DNA from: Bacteroidota bacterium
Lineage (GTDB): Bacteria; Bacteroidota; Ignavibacteria; UBA10030; UBA6906
Assembly (NCBI GenBank): GCA_017860555.1
Contig: JAGDMJ010000013.1
Coordinates: 1-16,576, forward strand
Reading direction: 5' to 3'
DNA length: 16,576 nt
The notes under the pieces: model-generated
Seen by the model: the letters and a program-made list of their open reading frames with translations, nothing else
The model's database searches: none
What the model was told of the DNA's origin: nothing
Part shown: one piece after another, positions 1 to 6,955 of the stretch
How positions within the stretch are numbered: position 1 is the first letter of the stretch
Layout: every line of letters begins with the position of its first letter
Made by a program: the position numbers and the translations under genes

Positions 1-79
1 ACAACCAATCACACATCTTGAGCAACCCGTAGGTTGCCCCAAACGCAACAGCAAGGATGCCGAGATACATGAAGTCCAT
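1..79 (-). CDS. Small hydrophobic protein downstream of kdpC (partial, runs off left edge)
   Basis: The first 26 codons are visible. They begin MDFMYLGILAVAFGATYG and end in LLKMCDWL at the window edge, giving one predicted membrane helix (about residues 3-21). The start ATG (77-79) shares one base with the kdpC stop in a TGATG junction, so the two genes are probably translationally coupled. I recall small one-helix proteins of this look, with an aromatic-rich N-terminus and a Leu-Cys or Arg-Leu-Cys end, as annotated-but-uncharacterised members of kdp operons. KdpF itself is a roughly 29-residue helix without the cysteine, so this may be either a KdpF equivalent or the separate small kdp-associated protein. 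Function is inferred from position only, and the C-terminus is not visible. Confidence 0.6.
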   Translation of the reverse strand, partial: MDFMYLGILAVAFGATYGLLKMCDWL

Positions 80-663
80 CACTTGTGCTCCTTCGAGGTC
101 TCGTCCAAGGCGAGATTCAATTCCACCACATTGACGGCCGGCTCGCCGAGAATGCCGAGACCCCGGGACTCAGTATACTGATCGACGAGGGCGCGCGCAC
201 GCCCCTCCGTCATGTTTCTCTCGCGCGCAACCCTCTGAACCTGATAGAGTGCGGCCGCAATGCTGATATGGGGGTCGAGACCGCTCCCCGAAGCCGTTAC
301 GAGATCAACGGGAATCGGCTGCGTGTTGGTGGAGTCCACCGAATGCAAGAGATCAACACGATCCTTGGTCGCTTTCGTGAACGCAGGGTTCAGCGGTCCA
401 TAGTTCGATCCTGTCGACGCTGCGGCATTGAACGCAAACGGACTGGTTGCCGAAAGCCGGCTCCAGAAGTACTTCGGCGACGTGAACTGCTGCCCGATCA
501 GCTTGGAGCCCCGACGCTGGCCGTTTTCTTCGATAATGCTCCCATTCGCTTTCGAAGGGAAAAGCAGCTGACTGATCCCGGTCACGAGAAGCGGATAGAA
601 ACCCCCGGTAATGACAGTCAGGACCAGAAGTAACATGAGGGCCGGACGAAGATGTCTCAACAT
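79..663 (-). CDS. kdpC: Potassium-transporting ATPase subunit C (KdpC)
   Basis: KdpC is the single-span accessory subunit of the KdpFABC P-type K+ pump. It sits in the inner membrane and supports ATP binding by KdpB. The product is 194 residues, normal for the family. It has one N-terminal membrane helix (about 8-34) followed by an exported-side domain with the family signatures YFWSR (65-69), SATS (71-74), NAAASTGSN (79-87) and SGLDPHIS (127-134). The start at 661-663 has an AAAGGT Shine-Dalgarno about 8 bases upstream. Unusually, kdpC is the first gene of its transcription unit: upstream lies only the divergent kdpD, and a small membrane protein follows. In the classical order kdpF-A-B-C it is the last. 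kdpA and kdpB are not in the window and may lie beyond the left edge. Confidence 0.96.
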   Translation of the reverse strand: MLRHLRPALMLLLVLTVITGGFYPLLVTGISQLLFPSKANGSIIEENGQRRGSKLIGQQFTSPKYFWSRLSATSPFAFNAAASTGSNYGPLNPAFTKATKDRVDLLHSVDSTNTQPIPVDLVTASGSGLDPHISIAAALYQVQRVARERNMTEGRARALVDQYTESRGLGILGEPAVNVVELNLALDETSKEHK

Positions 664-707
664 GGATATGACCTTTGCTGTGGCGATGAATATTCACTCG
701 TGGCGAG

Positions 708-736
708 AATATACGAGGCCAATACAGCGGAGTACA
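708..736 (-). promoter_or_regulatory. Candidate kdpC promoter
   Basis: Reading the minus strand, a TATATT -10 box (708-713) lies 17 bp from TGTACT (731-736), a poor -35. It sits about 45 bases upstream of the kdpC start. A good -10 with a weak -35 is what an activator-dependent promoter often looks like, which would fit control by KdpE. This is a match by eye only. Confidence 0.35.
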
Positions 737-795
737 TGAAGGGGGACTAAGAATTGAGCGACACGTCGTAAGAAAAGTGTAAGCGTTGCAATGTC

Positions 796-833
796 TTTAT
801 GGTTTCTTTACGCCTCCATGTGCCCCTTTTACG
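796..833 (+). promoter_or_regulatory. Candidate KdpE operator: phased TTTA(T/C)G repeats
   Basis: TTTATG (796-801), TTTACG (807-812) and TTTACG (828-833) start 11 and 21 bp apart, so they lie on one face of the helix. From memory, the E. coli KdpE site in the kdpFABC promoter is a TTTATA/TTTACA direct repeat with the same 11-bp step. The repeats lie in the 233-bp spacer between the divergent kdpC and kdpD starts and point towards kdpD. They could serve autoregulation of kdpDE, activation of kdpC, or both. Binding is inferred. Confidence 0.5.
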
Positions 834-896
834 CATTGTTCATACCCCCTCCGCCGCAACTCGTGCATATTGATTGTTCCTTTTGTACATTTGCGC

Positions 897-3584
897 ATGC
901 TCTCCTCAGATGAAACACGCCGTGACCCTGAAGCTTTTTTGCGTACGCTGAAGCGCGTCGAAGAGAAGGAGAGACGGGGAAAGCTGAGGATCTTCTTCGG
1001 CATGTGTGCAGGAGTCGGCAAGACGTACGAGATGCTGCAGGCCGCACACGAGGCAAAGAAGAAGGGGATTCACGTCATCGTCGGCTACGTGGAGACGCAC
1101 GGACGCCGCGAGACAGAAGCCTTGCTGCAAAACCTTTCCGTCCTACCCAGAAAACACATCGACTACCGCGGGACGGTACTTGAAGAGATGGACATTGATG
1201 CCATTCTCGCGCTCAAGCCCGGTTTGGCGCTGGTCGACGAACTTGCGCATACGAACGCTCCCGGAAGCAGGCACACAAAGCGCTACCTCGATGTGTTGGA
1301 ACTGCTCGACAATGGCGTGGACGTCTACACGACGTTAAACGTCCAGCACCTTGAAAGCCGTGCCGACACGGTGGCACAGATCACAGGTGCCATTGTCCGC
1401 GAAACTGTCCCGGATTCCATTTTCGAACAGGCCGACGAAGTGCAGGTCGTCGACCTCTCGCCCGATGATCTGCTGAGGCGCATGGCCGAAGGCAAGGTGT
1501 ATACCGCCGAGCGCTCCCAGCGCGCCGTTGCGAACTTTTTTCGACAGGGGAACCTAACGGCGTTGCGGGAGATGGCGCTGCGCCTGGTGACAGAGCGCGT
1601 GGAGCATCAGGTGCGCGATTACCGGCGGACGGAACGTATTCGTGTTCCCTGGAGAGCAGGACAACGACTGGTTGTGGGCATAACGCCCAGCAAGGAGTCC
1701 GTACGGCTCATTCGCTGGACGCGGCGGATCGCCTTCGCGATGCAGGCAAGTTGGGTCGCAGTCTTTGTGGAGCGAGCGTCGCCGCGCCGCGGAACGGACA
1801 ACGATCAGTTCGCACGGAACATTTCGCTTGCCCGCGAGCTGGGGGCAGAGATTGTCACAACGGCGGACGAGGATGTCGCCATGGCCCTCGTGCGCGTGGC
1901 ACGAGAACAAAATGCCACTCAGATTATTGTCGGAAAACCGGAGCGGACGTTGCTCTGGCGCAAGAGCCTGGTGGCGCGCCTCATTGAGCTCAGCACAGAC
2001 GTCGATGTATACGTGACGAGCGGCGCGGAAACGGGCAGAAAAAGACAACGGTGGAGCTTCGGGGGCCTTGCAGTCCAATCGGCCATGTACCAGTACGTCG
2101 CAGCAGCCGCGATCGTGTTTCTTGTTGCCGCCCTTTGCTACCCGTTGACGGAAGCGATGGGGTACCAGACCGTCTCATTGATCCTGATCCTGGTCGTGGT
2201 GATGCTGCCCCTTCGGCTTGGGGTGGGTCCTGTGATTCTCGCAGCCGCGCTCAGCGCCCTCACCTGGGACTTTTTCTTCATCCCACCACGTTTTACTTTC
2301 GTCATCGCAAAGGTCCAGGATTGGTTGATGATGGTGGTATTGTTCATGGTCGCGGTTGTCAGCGGTGTCCTCACCGCCCGTGTTCGTGCGCGAGAAAAGG
2401 GCGTTCGCGCCCGCGAAGCACGCGCAGTCGCCCTCTATTCACTGACGACCGATCTCTCCTCAGCAAAGAACCAGGAAGATGTCGTGGAGGCCGCGGTGAC
2501 AAACATCCGGAGGTTCTTCAGTGTCGACATCGCCGTGTTCCTCAGTGATCTTGATGGCGACCTTGTCAAGACGCCACACCCGACAAGCACCTATCAACCG
2601 GGCGAGAAAGAGCTGGGCGTCCCTGCCTGGGTCCACTGGAATGAGAAGAAGGCCGGCAAGTTCACCGATACCCTTCCGTTCGCGGAAGCCACGTATTACC
2701 CTCTTTCCGGTCCCCGTTACCCGCTTGGCGTGATCGGAGTCCGGCTGCGCGAGAACGACCGTCTCTCACTCGACCAGGAAGCCCTTCTTGAGAATTTCCT
2801 CGGCCAGATCTCTTCCGCGCTTGAACGGGAATTTCTCAATGAGATGAACAAGCGGTCCATTGCCTTTGTGGAATCGGAGCGGCTCTACACGACCCTCTTT
2901 GCTTCGATTTCCCACGAGATGCGAACACCGATCACAGCTCTGGTGGGAGCTTCCGAAAGTCTCCTGAATGAAAACGTCGCAACTGACCCGACCGTGCAGC
3001 GGGAGTTGGCGCAGGAAATTCAGTCAGCCGCCGAACGGCTCGACAATGTCGTACAGAACCTGCTGGCAATGACCAGGCTGGAGTCCGGGCTGATCCAACC
3101 GAGGCTCGATTGGGTGGACCTGCGAGATGTCGTCAATTCCTCGGTCAACAAGCTTCATAAGGAACTCACCGGACATGTTGTGACGATTGACGTCTCACCT
3201 GCCCTCCCCCTGATCAGGCTGGATTTTCCTCTGATCGAACAGGTGGTCATGAATCTGGTCCGGAACGCCGCGCTGCACACCCCCCGCGGATCCACGATTG
3301 AGATCAAGGCGTTTCCCGCCCGGGATACCGGTGTCCTCGTTGTGGCGGACAATGGCCCAGGCTTCCCTGCCGACTCGCTTGACAAGGTCTTCGAGAAATT
3401 CTATCGTGTGCCCGGTTCAAACACCGGCGGCGTGGGCCTGGGATTGTCCATTGCACGTGGGTTTGTGAGGGCACACAACGGCACCATCACGGTTGAAAAC
3501 CGTCCTGCCGGAGGGGCAGAATTCACGATCCATCTGCCACTGGAGAACAAGAACCATAAACCCGTGGAGCCGAGCAATGACTAA
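897..3584 (+). CDS. kdpD: Osmosensitive K+ channel sensor histidine kinase KdpD
   Basis: This is the membrane sensor kinase that phosphorylates KdpE in response to K+ limitation. From the ATG at 897 it is 895 residues, the length of E. coli KdpD. In order it has: the cytoplasmic KdpD domain with Walker A GMCAGVGKT (35-43) and VDELAHTN (113-120); a universal-stress-like domain (about 255-375); a four-helix DUF4118 membrane block (about 398-495) with an Arg-rich segment after it; a GAF-like region (about 515-650); a HisKA domain with phospho-acceptor His673 in SHEMRTP; and an ATPase domain with N box Asn786/Asn790, DNGPGF (818-823) and GGVGLGLS (844-851). All catalytic motifs are intact. The frame stays open back to 786, but family homology begins near 897, so that ATG is chosen even though no Shine-Dalgarno is evident before it. 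The last 8 bases overlap kdpE. Confidence 0.96.
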   Translation: MLSSDETRRDPEAFLRTLKRVEEKERRGKLRIFFGMCAGVGKTYEMLQAAHEAKKKGIHVIVGYVETHGRRETEALLQNLSVLPRKHIDYRGTVLEEMDIDAILALKPGLALVDELAHTNAPGSRHTKRYLDVLELLDNGVDVYTTLNVQHLESRADTVAQITGAIVRETVPDSIFEQADEVQVVDLSPDDLLRRMAEGKVYTAERSQRAVANFFRQGNLTALREMALRLVTERVEHQVRDYRRTERIRVPWRAGQRLVVGITPSKESVRLIRWTRRIAFAMQASWVAVFVERASPRRGTDNDQFARNISLARELGAEIVTTADEDVAMALVRVAREQNATQIIVGKPERTLLWRKSLVARLIELSTDVDVYVTSGAETGRKRQRWSFGGLAVQSAMYQYVAAAAIVFLVAALCYPLTEAMGYQTVSLILILVVVMLPLRLGVGPVILAAALSALTWDFFFIPPRFTFVIAKVQDWLMMVVLFMVAVVSGVLTARVRAREKGVRAREARAVALYSLTTDLSSAKNQEDVVEAAVTNIRRFFSVDIAVFLSDLDGDLVKTPHPTSTYQPGEKELGVPAWVHWNEKKAGKFTDTLPFAEATYYPLSGPRYPLGVIGVRLRENDRLSLDQEALLENFLGQISSALEREFLNEMNKRSIAFVESERLYTTLFASISHEMRTPITALVGASESLLNENVATDPTVQRELAQEIQSAAERLDNVVQNLLAMTRLESGLIQPRLDWVDLRDVVNSSVNKLHKELTGHVVTIDVSPALPLIRLDFPLIEQVVMNLVRNAALHTPRGSTIEIKAFPARDTGVLVVADNGPGFPADSLDKVFEKFYRVPGSNTGGVGLGLSIARGFVRAHNGTITVENRPAGGAEFTIHLPLENKNHKPVEPSND

Positions 3585-4260
3585 GCCCGTTGTGCTTGTT
3601 GTCGACGACGAGGTGCAAATTCGACGCCTGTTGCAGCTTACCCTCGAGTCGGAGGGGTATAAAGTCGTAAAGGCTGAGACGGGAGAAGAGGGAATCCGCC
3701 GTGCAGTCATGGACAGGCCGGATCTTATCGTGCTGGATCTTGGACTTCCGGACATGGACGGCACCGGCGTCCTGAAGAAACTGCGCGAATGGGCAACCAC
3801 TCCCATAATTATCCTTTCGGTACGGAATTCTGAAACAGAGATCATCGCCTGTCTTGACGCCGGCGCCGATGACTACCTCGTCAAGCCGTACCGATCAGGT
3901 GAGCTGCTCGCCCGCGTCCGAACCGCGATCCGCCACCGGCCGTCGACGCAGACGGACACCGTCTTCAGAACAGGCGACCTGGAGATCGATCTTGTCGCGA
4001 GAACGGTAAAGAAGTCCGAGGAAAACCTGAAGTTGACTGCCACCGAGTTTAATCTCCTCTCTCTCTTTGTGCGCAACGCGGGAAGAGTACTTACACATCG
4101 TTACATTCTGGAACAGGTTTGGGGGCCAACGTTCGTCGAGGAAACCGAATACACGCGGGTGTATGTTGGACAACTCCGGAAAAAAATCGAGGATAGCCCG
4201 GGCACGCCGAAGATGCTGATCACGGAATCGGGGATTGGGTATCGCCTCGTGGAGATCTGA
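3577..4260 (+). CDS. kdpE: KDP operon response regulator KdpE
   Basis: This is an OmpR/PhoB-class response regulator of 227 residues and the partner of KdpD, expected to activate kdp transcription. The receiver domain shows the acidic pocket Asp10/Asp11, phospho-acceptor Asp54 (VLDLGLP), Ser81 and Lys103 (LVKP). The C-terminal winged helix covers about 130-227, with the LTATEFNLL and TRVYVGQLRKKI stretches typical of the DNA-binding domain. The frame is open upstream from 3493, but ATG 3577 matches the family N-terminus (MTKPVVLVVDDE), has GGAG 7 bases upstream, and overlaps the kdpD stop by 8 bp, indicating translational coupling. At its 3' end the reading frame overlaps the convergent STAS-like gene by 41 bp. 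Confidence 0.96.
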   Translation: MTKPVVLVVDDEVQIRRLLQLTLESEGYKVVKAETGEEGIRRAVMDRPDLIVLDLGLPDMDGTGVLKKLREWATTPIIILSVRNSETEIIACLDAGADDYLVKPYRSGELLARVRTAIRHRPSTQTDTVFRTGDLEIDLVARTVKKSEENLKLTATEFNLLSLFVRNAGRVLTHRYILEQVWGPTFVEETEYTRVYVGQLRKKIEDSPGTPKMLITESGIGYRLVEI

Positions 4261-4672
4261 CGCTTTTCTCCCGGTCTGCCTGGTGAGAACCTCGGGGACC
4301 GAGATTAGCCCCCTTTAACCAGAGGTTGGCACTCTCGAGGTCCGTGAAGAGATGAAACGGCACTCCACGATTGACCGCCACCGTTTCCAGAAAGCGGTCC
4401 ATCGTGAGCCGACCTTCGCTCACGACAACGGCTACGAGAGATCCTCTCGGAATCTCCCGGGCGATCAATTCCCCGATTTGATGCAACTCCAGGACAGCAA
4501 TCTCACCCACATGTCCACGCGCATCGGCCAGGATGCGCCTGCATCCTGTCTCCCTGCACAACTTGCCCACTTCGGTGATCACCTGAACCAGCCGGGCCAA
4601 GTCATACTGACCGGAGAGCCGCAGAAAGACGCAATCCTCTTTTGACTCCAGGTTGATCTCAAGCGCAATCAT
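4220..4672 (-). CDS. SpoIIAA/STAS-like domain protein
   Basis: The product is a 150-residue soluble protein. Residues 1-118 alternate hydrophobic strands and amphipathic helices in the manner of the SpoIIAA-like/STAS fold. Recognisable elements are an early strand (VFLRLSG), a helix with a following ILADARG strand, and a late segment FLETVAVNRGVPFHLFTD followed by an AxxWL end, which I recall from the SpoIIAA-like family. Residues 119-150 are polar and charged, look disordered, and include the part coded within the overlap with kdpE (4220-4260, opposite strand). The start is well supported, with GGAGGG (4678-4683, minus strand) 5 bases upstream. An intrinsic terminator for the preceding gene lies only 7 bases before this ribosome site, so expression probably needs read-through. 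The biochemical role is unknown, and a link to potassium signalling would rest on position only. Confidence 0.75.
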   Translation of the reverse strand: MIALEINLESKEDCVFLRLSGQYDLARLVQVITEVGKLCRETGCRRILADARGHVGEIAVLELHQIGELIAREIPRGSLVAVVVSEGRLTMDRFLETVAVNRGVPFHLFTDLESANLWLKGANLGPRGSHQADREKSVRSPRGDTQSPIP

Positions 4673-4690
4673 GACATCCCTCCTCGAAGA

Positions 4691-4719
4691 AAAGAAAAAA
4701 CCCGCCAGAGGCCGGCGGG
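4691..4719 (-). terminator. Intrinsic terminator after the small Cys/His-rich gene
   Basis: On the minus strand a CCCGCC / GGCGGG stem (4714-4719 with 4701-4706) encloses a 7-base loop and is followed at once by a T-run (TTTTTTCTTT, 4700-4691). It begins 6 bases after the TAG of the 4726-5004 gene and ends 7 bases before the Shine-Dalgarno of the STAS-like gene. Confidence 0.85.
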
Positions 4720-4725
4720 CTTCGA

Positions 4726-5004
4726 CTACACCATTTCCTGCTCAGTGATCCGTTCTTCCATTGCCTCCATGAGCACTTGAACCATGTGGCACTTCATCAA
4801 GCTATCATAGTCACACATAGCGCAGTGAGCTTCGCTCGCATGGGGGTACGCCAGCGCATGACGGAGCGAGAGGATGGTGCTTGCGTGATGGTAAACGAGG
4901 AATTTTGGATCGGATCTCCAGCGGTCGATGAACGATTGGAGAAACATCCTGTAGCGGGAGGTGAGCAGCTTCGCCTTTATTTCGGACGAGTGAGGACAGA
5001 TCAT
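4726..5004 (-). CDS. Small Cys/His-rich protein of unknown function
   Basis: I do not recognise this 92-residue protein. It is rich in possible metal ligands: Cys3, His5, His39, His40, His49, His55, His60, Cys61, Cys64, Cys72 and His73. The tightest cluster is HCAMC (60-64) followed by KCH (71-73). There is no signal peptide or membrane helix. The C-terminus is acidic (MEAMEERITEQEMV). Several independent signals say it is a real gene: a consensus-like promoter at 5075-5103, a GGGAG ribosome site about 9 bases before ATG 5004, and an intrinsic terminator immediately after the stop. Met20 is an alternative start. A metal- or redox-linked regulatory role is a guess from composition only. Confidence 0.65.
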   Translation of the reverse strand: MICPHSSEIKAKLLTSRYRMFLQSFIDRWRSDPKFLVYHHASTILSLRHALAYPHASEAHCAMCDYDSLMKCHMVQVLMEAMEERITEQEMV

Positions 5005-5074
5005 GGAGATTTCACTCCCAATTCAAAGAACATATCAATACTTCTTCCCTTTTGCCTTTCCCGGTTCGTTGGAA

Positions 5075-5103
5075 AATATAGGCAAGACGGGCCCTAATGT
5101 CAA
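5075..5103 (-). promoter_or_regulatory. Sigma-70-type promoter of the small Cys/His-rich gene
   Basis: On the minus strand TTGACA (5098-5103, a perfect -35) is separated by exactly 17 bp from TATATT (5075-5080, 5 of 6 to consensus). Predicted transcription starts near 5068, giving a leader of about 64 bases before the ATG at 5004. Confidence 0.75.
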
Positions 5104-5318
5104 GACTGACAAGAAATTGCGGGAACGGATTAAACCACTATTAGAACCAAGGGGCCCCCGTCCATTTAATAATCAGCACCAGGCATTGGAAGAACTCCCG
5201 CAGCAGGGCATGGGAAGGCTGCCCGGAGCCCTGGCTTGTCGCTCCGATGAAGAGGTTGGATGGGAAAGCACCTGACGTTGTTTGAAGTCCCCCGCCGGAG
5301 AACGACAGGATGAGACGG
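5104..5318. other. Intergenic region between rfbC and the small-gene promoter
   Basis: Together with the promoter and leader at 5005-5103 this makes 314 bases without a gene. Short open frames cross it on both strands, but they have no recognisable content or ribosome sites. I see no convincing intrinsic terminator for rfbC, no repeat and no RNA gene. Confidence 0.5.
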
Positions 5319-5870
5319 TTACACCTTGAAGAGCCGCTCCCGGGGGATATCTTTCAGCAGGAAACCTGCGCGGTCTTTCTCTGATAGGCGGGGATCCTGT
5401 ATGGGCCACTTGATCCCGATCTCCGGATCATCCCATCGGAGCGTGCTATCGGATGCCCTGTGATAGAAATCCGTACATTTGTAGGCAAAAATCACCTGGT
5501 CGCTCAATGTCAGGAACCCATGAGCGAACCCCTCGGGAATGAAGAGTTGAGCACCGCTCTCGGACGACAGAATGGTGCCAAACCACTTGCCGAATGTCGG
5601 AGCACCAAGTCTGAGATCAACGGCTACGTCAAAAACCTCACCCAGCACTACCTGGACAAGTTTTCCTTGCGCATGGGGATTCTGAAAGTGCAGGCCGCGG
5701 ATCACTCCTTTGACTGAATAAGAGACGTTATCCTGAACGAAATCGGTCGGGAGGCCATGTTCTGCATACCGGTCCCGGTGCCATGCCTCAAGGAAGCTAC
5801 CCCGTGAATCCGCAAACTTATCCACATGGACCAGTAGAACCCCGGGCAGATCTGTTTTCGTGATGTTCAT
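5319..5870 (-). CDS. rfbC: dTDP-4-dehydrorhamnose 3,5-epimerase (RmlC)
   Basis: This enzyme epimerises C3 and C5 of dTDP-4-dehydro-6-deoxy-glucose on the way to dTDP-L-rhamnose, the donor for O-antigen and other surface glycans. It is a cytoplasmic cupin dimer. The product is 183 residues, the usual size. Active-site features of the family are present: RGLHFQ with Arg58 and catalytic His61, Lys70 in QGKLVQV, the PEGFAHGF strand (111-118), Tyr135 in YKCTDFY, and LRWDDPEIGIKWP (143-155). Asp166 in LSEKD is also conserved. The ATG at 5868-5870 lies 6 bases after the rfbA stop with AAGGGG inside the end of rfbA, so the two form one operon. rfbB and rfbD are not in the window. Confidence 0.96.
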   Translation of the reverse strand: MNITKTDLPGVLLVHVDKFADSRGSFLEAWHRDRYAEHGLPTDFVQDNVSYSVKGVIRGLHFQNPHAQGKLVQVVLGEVFDVAVDLRLGAPTFGKWFGTILSSESGAQLFIPEGFAHGFLTLSDQVIFAYKCTDFYHRASDSTLRWDDPEIGIKWPIQDPRLSEKDRAGFLLKDIPRERLFKV

Positions 5871-5876
5871 TCGGCG

Positions 5877-6743
5877 CTAGCCCCTTAGGAGTGTGAGGAG
5901 GTACTTGCCGTATTCATTCTTTTTCATCGGCTCGATCAGGCGGGAAAGCTGGTCATCGGTGATCCAGCCGGCATCATGGGCGATCTCTTCCGGACATGCG
6001 ATCTTCAGTCCCTGCCGCTCTTCGATTGCCTGAACGAAGTTTGAGGCCTGCAGGAGAGATTCGTGAGTACCCGTATCCAGCCACGCCATCCCCCGCCCCA
6101 TCATTTCAACCCGCAGCTTTCCTCTCCGAAGATACTCCCTGTTCACGTCCGTGATTTCAAGCTCACCCCTCGCGGATGGTTTTTGAGCCTTGACAATATC
6201 ACAGACCTGTTCGTCATAAAAATAGAGTCCCGTGACGGCATAGTTGGATTTGGGACGTTGCGGCTTTTCTTCTATGGAGCGTGCTTGGCCATCAGCCCCG
6301 AATTCGACCACGCCATACCGCTCGGGGTCCCTGACATAGTAGCCGAACACGGTCGCACCCGAACCCTGCTCAGCCGCCCGTCGAAGCGAGTCCACGAGCC
6401 CGTGCCCGTAGAAGATATTGTCACCCAACACGAGAGCAACGCGGTGATCTCCGATGAACTTCTCACCGATCAGAAAGGCCTGCGCGATGCCCTCCGGCCG
6501 GGGTTGCTCGGCGTAGGTGAATGAAACGCCCCATTGCGAGCCGTCTTTCAGAAGCGCCCTGAAGCGATCCAGATCGGACGGTGTGGAAATGACCAGAATA
6601 TCCCTGATACCCGCAAGCAGCAAAACCGACAAGGGGTAATAAATCATCGGCTTGTCATAGACCGGCAAGAGCTGCTTACAAAGAGCCAGCGTCACAGGAT
6701 ACAAGCGTGTACCCGCTCCCCCGGCAAGAATAATACCTTTCAT
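5877..6743 (-). CDS. rfbA: Glucose-1-phosphate thymidylyltransferase (RmlA)
   Basis: RmlA catalyses the first step of dTDP-rhamnose synthesis, glucose-1-phosphate + dTTP to dTDP-glucose + pyrophosphate. From the chosen start it is 288 residues, typical of the family. It shows the nucleotidyltransferase loop GGAGTRLYPVT (8-18) and Lys23, the EQPRPEGIAQAF substrate segment (79-90), metal-binding Asp108 in LGDN, EEKP, NYAVTGLYFYD, EITDVN, and the C-terminal WLDTGTHESL. The frame is open upstream to 6800, but the family N-terminus MKGIILAGG starts at 6743, and AAGGA lies about 8 bases before it. The gene is divergent from the DUF697 gene and first in the rfbA-rfbC unit. Confidence 0.96.
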   Translation of the reverse strand: MKGIILAGGAGTRLYPVTLALCKQLLPVYDKPMIYYPLSVLLLAGIRDILVISTPSDLDRFRALLKDGSQWGVSFTYAEQPRPEGIAQAFLIGEKFIGDHRVALVLGDNIFYGHGLVDSLRRAAEQGSGATVFGYYVRDPERYGVVEFGADGQARSIEEKPQRPKSNYAVTGLYFYDEQVCDIVKAQKPSARGELEITDVNREYLRRGKLRVEMMGRGMAWLDTGTHESLLQASNFVQAIEERQGLKIACPEEIAHDAGWITDDQLSRLIEPMKKNEYGKYLLTLLRG

Positions 6744-6799
6744 CGCGGTTTCCTTCATGAATGGAGCACAACATGCCATCGAAGGCCGATGGTGTCGCA

Positions 6800-6828
6800 A
6801 ATTAACATCTCTCCTGAGCCAAAGTCAA
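6800..6828 (-). promoter_or_regulatory. Candidate rfbA promoter
   Basis: On the minus strand TTGACT (6823-6828, 5 of 6 to the -35 consensus) is 17 bp from TTAATT (6800-6805, a weak -10). The -35 lies within a 12-bp box, CTTGACTTTGGC, that is repeated in mirror orientation before the divergent gene. The predicted leader is about 50 bases. Confidence 0.4.
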
Positions 6829-6929
6829 GTAACCGATGACGGACGCTGAGCTCTGCAGTGGCATATCAAGTATAAAAGGTATACCATCACCATTAACGAT
6901 TTCCAGCTGCCGCGCACCTTGACTTTGGC
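6818..6929. repeat. 12-bp perfect inverted repeat in the rfbA/DUF697 divergent promoter
   Basis: GCCAAAGTCAAG (6818-6829) and its exact reverse complement CTTGACTTTGGC (6918-6929) face outwards, each towards one of the two divergent genes. Close to the midpoint is another small palindrome, GTATA-AAAGG-TATAC (6870-6884). The arrangement could be two copies of one extended promoter element or paired operator half-sites. Confidence 0.6.
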
Positions 6930-6947
6930 AATCGCATCTCCTAAGTT
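6919..6947 (+). promoter_or_regulatory. Candidate promoter of the DUF697 gene
   Basis: TTGACT (6919-6924) is 17 bp from TAAGTT (6942-6947, 3 of 6). If used, transcription would start within a few bases of the ATG at 6956. That would fit the absence of any Shine-Dalgarno there, but the -10 is poor. Confidence 0.3.
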
Positions 6948-6955
6948 CTCATCAT

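Noticed and set aside
786..896. N-terminal extension of kdpD from ATG 786
   Set aside because: The extra 37 residues are Cys/Pro-rich and unlike KdpD, and they would be encoded across the candidate KdpE repeats. Starting at 897 puts the phospho-acceptor at His673, as in E. coli.
5003..5275. Plus-strand open frame in the gap before rfbC
   Set aside because: It overlaps the minus-strand promoter and leader of the small gene, has no ribosome site, and has no recognisable composition.
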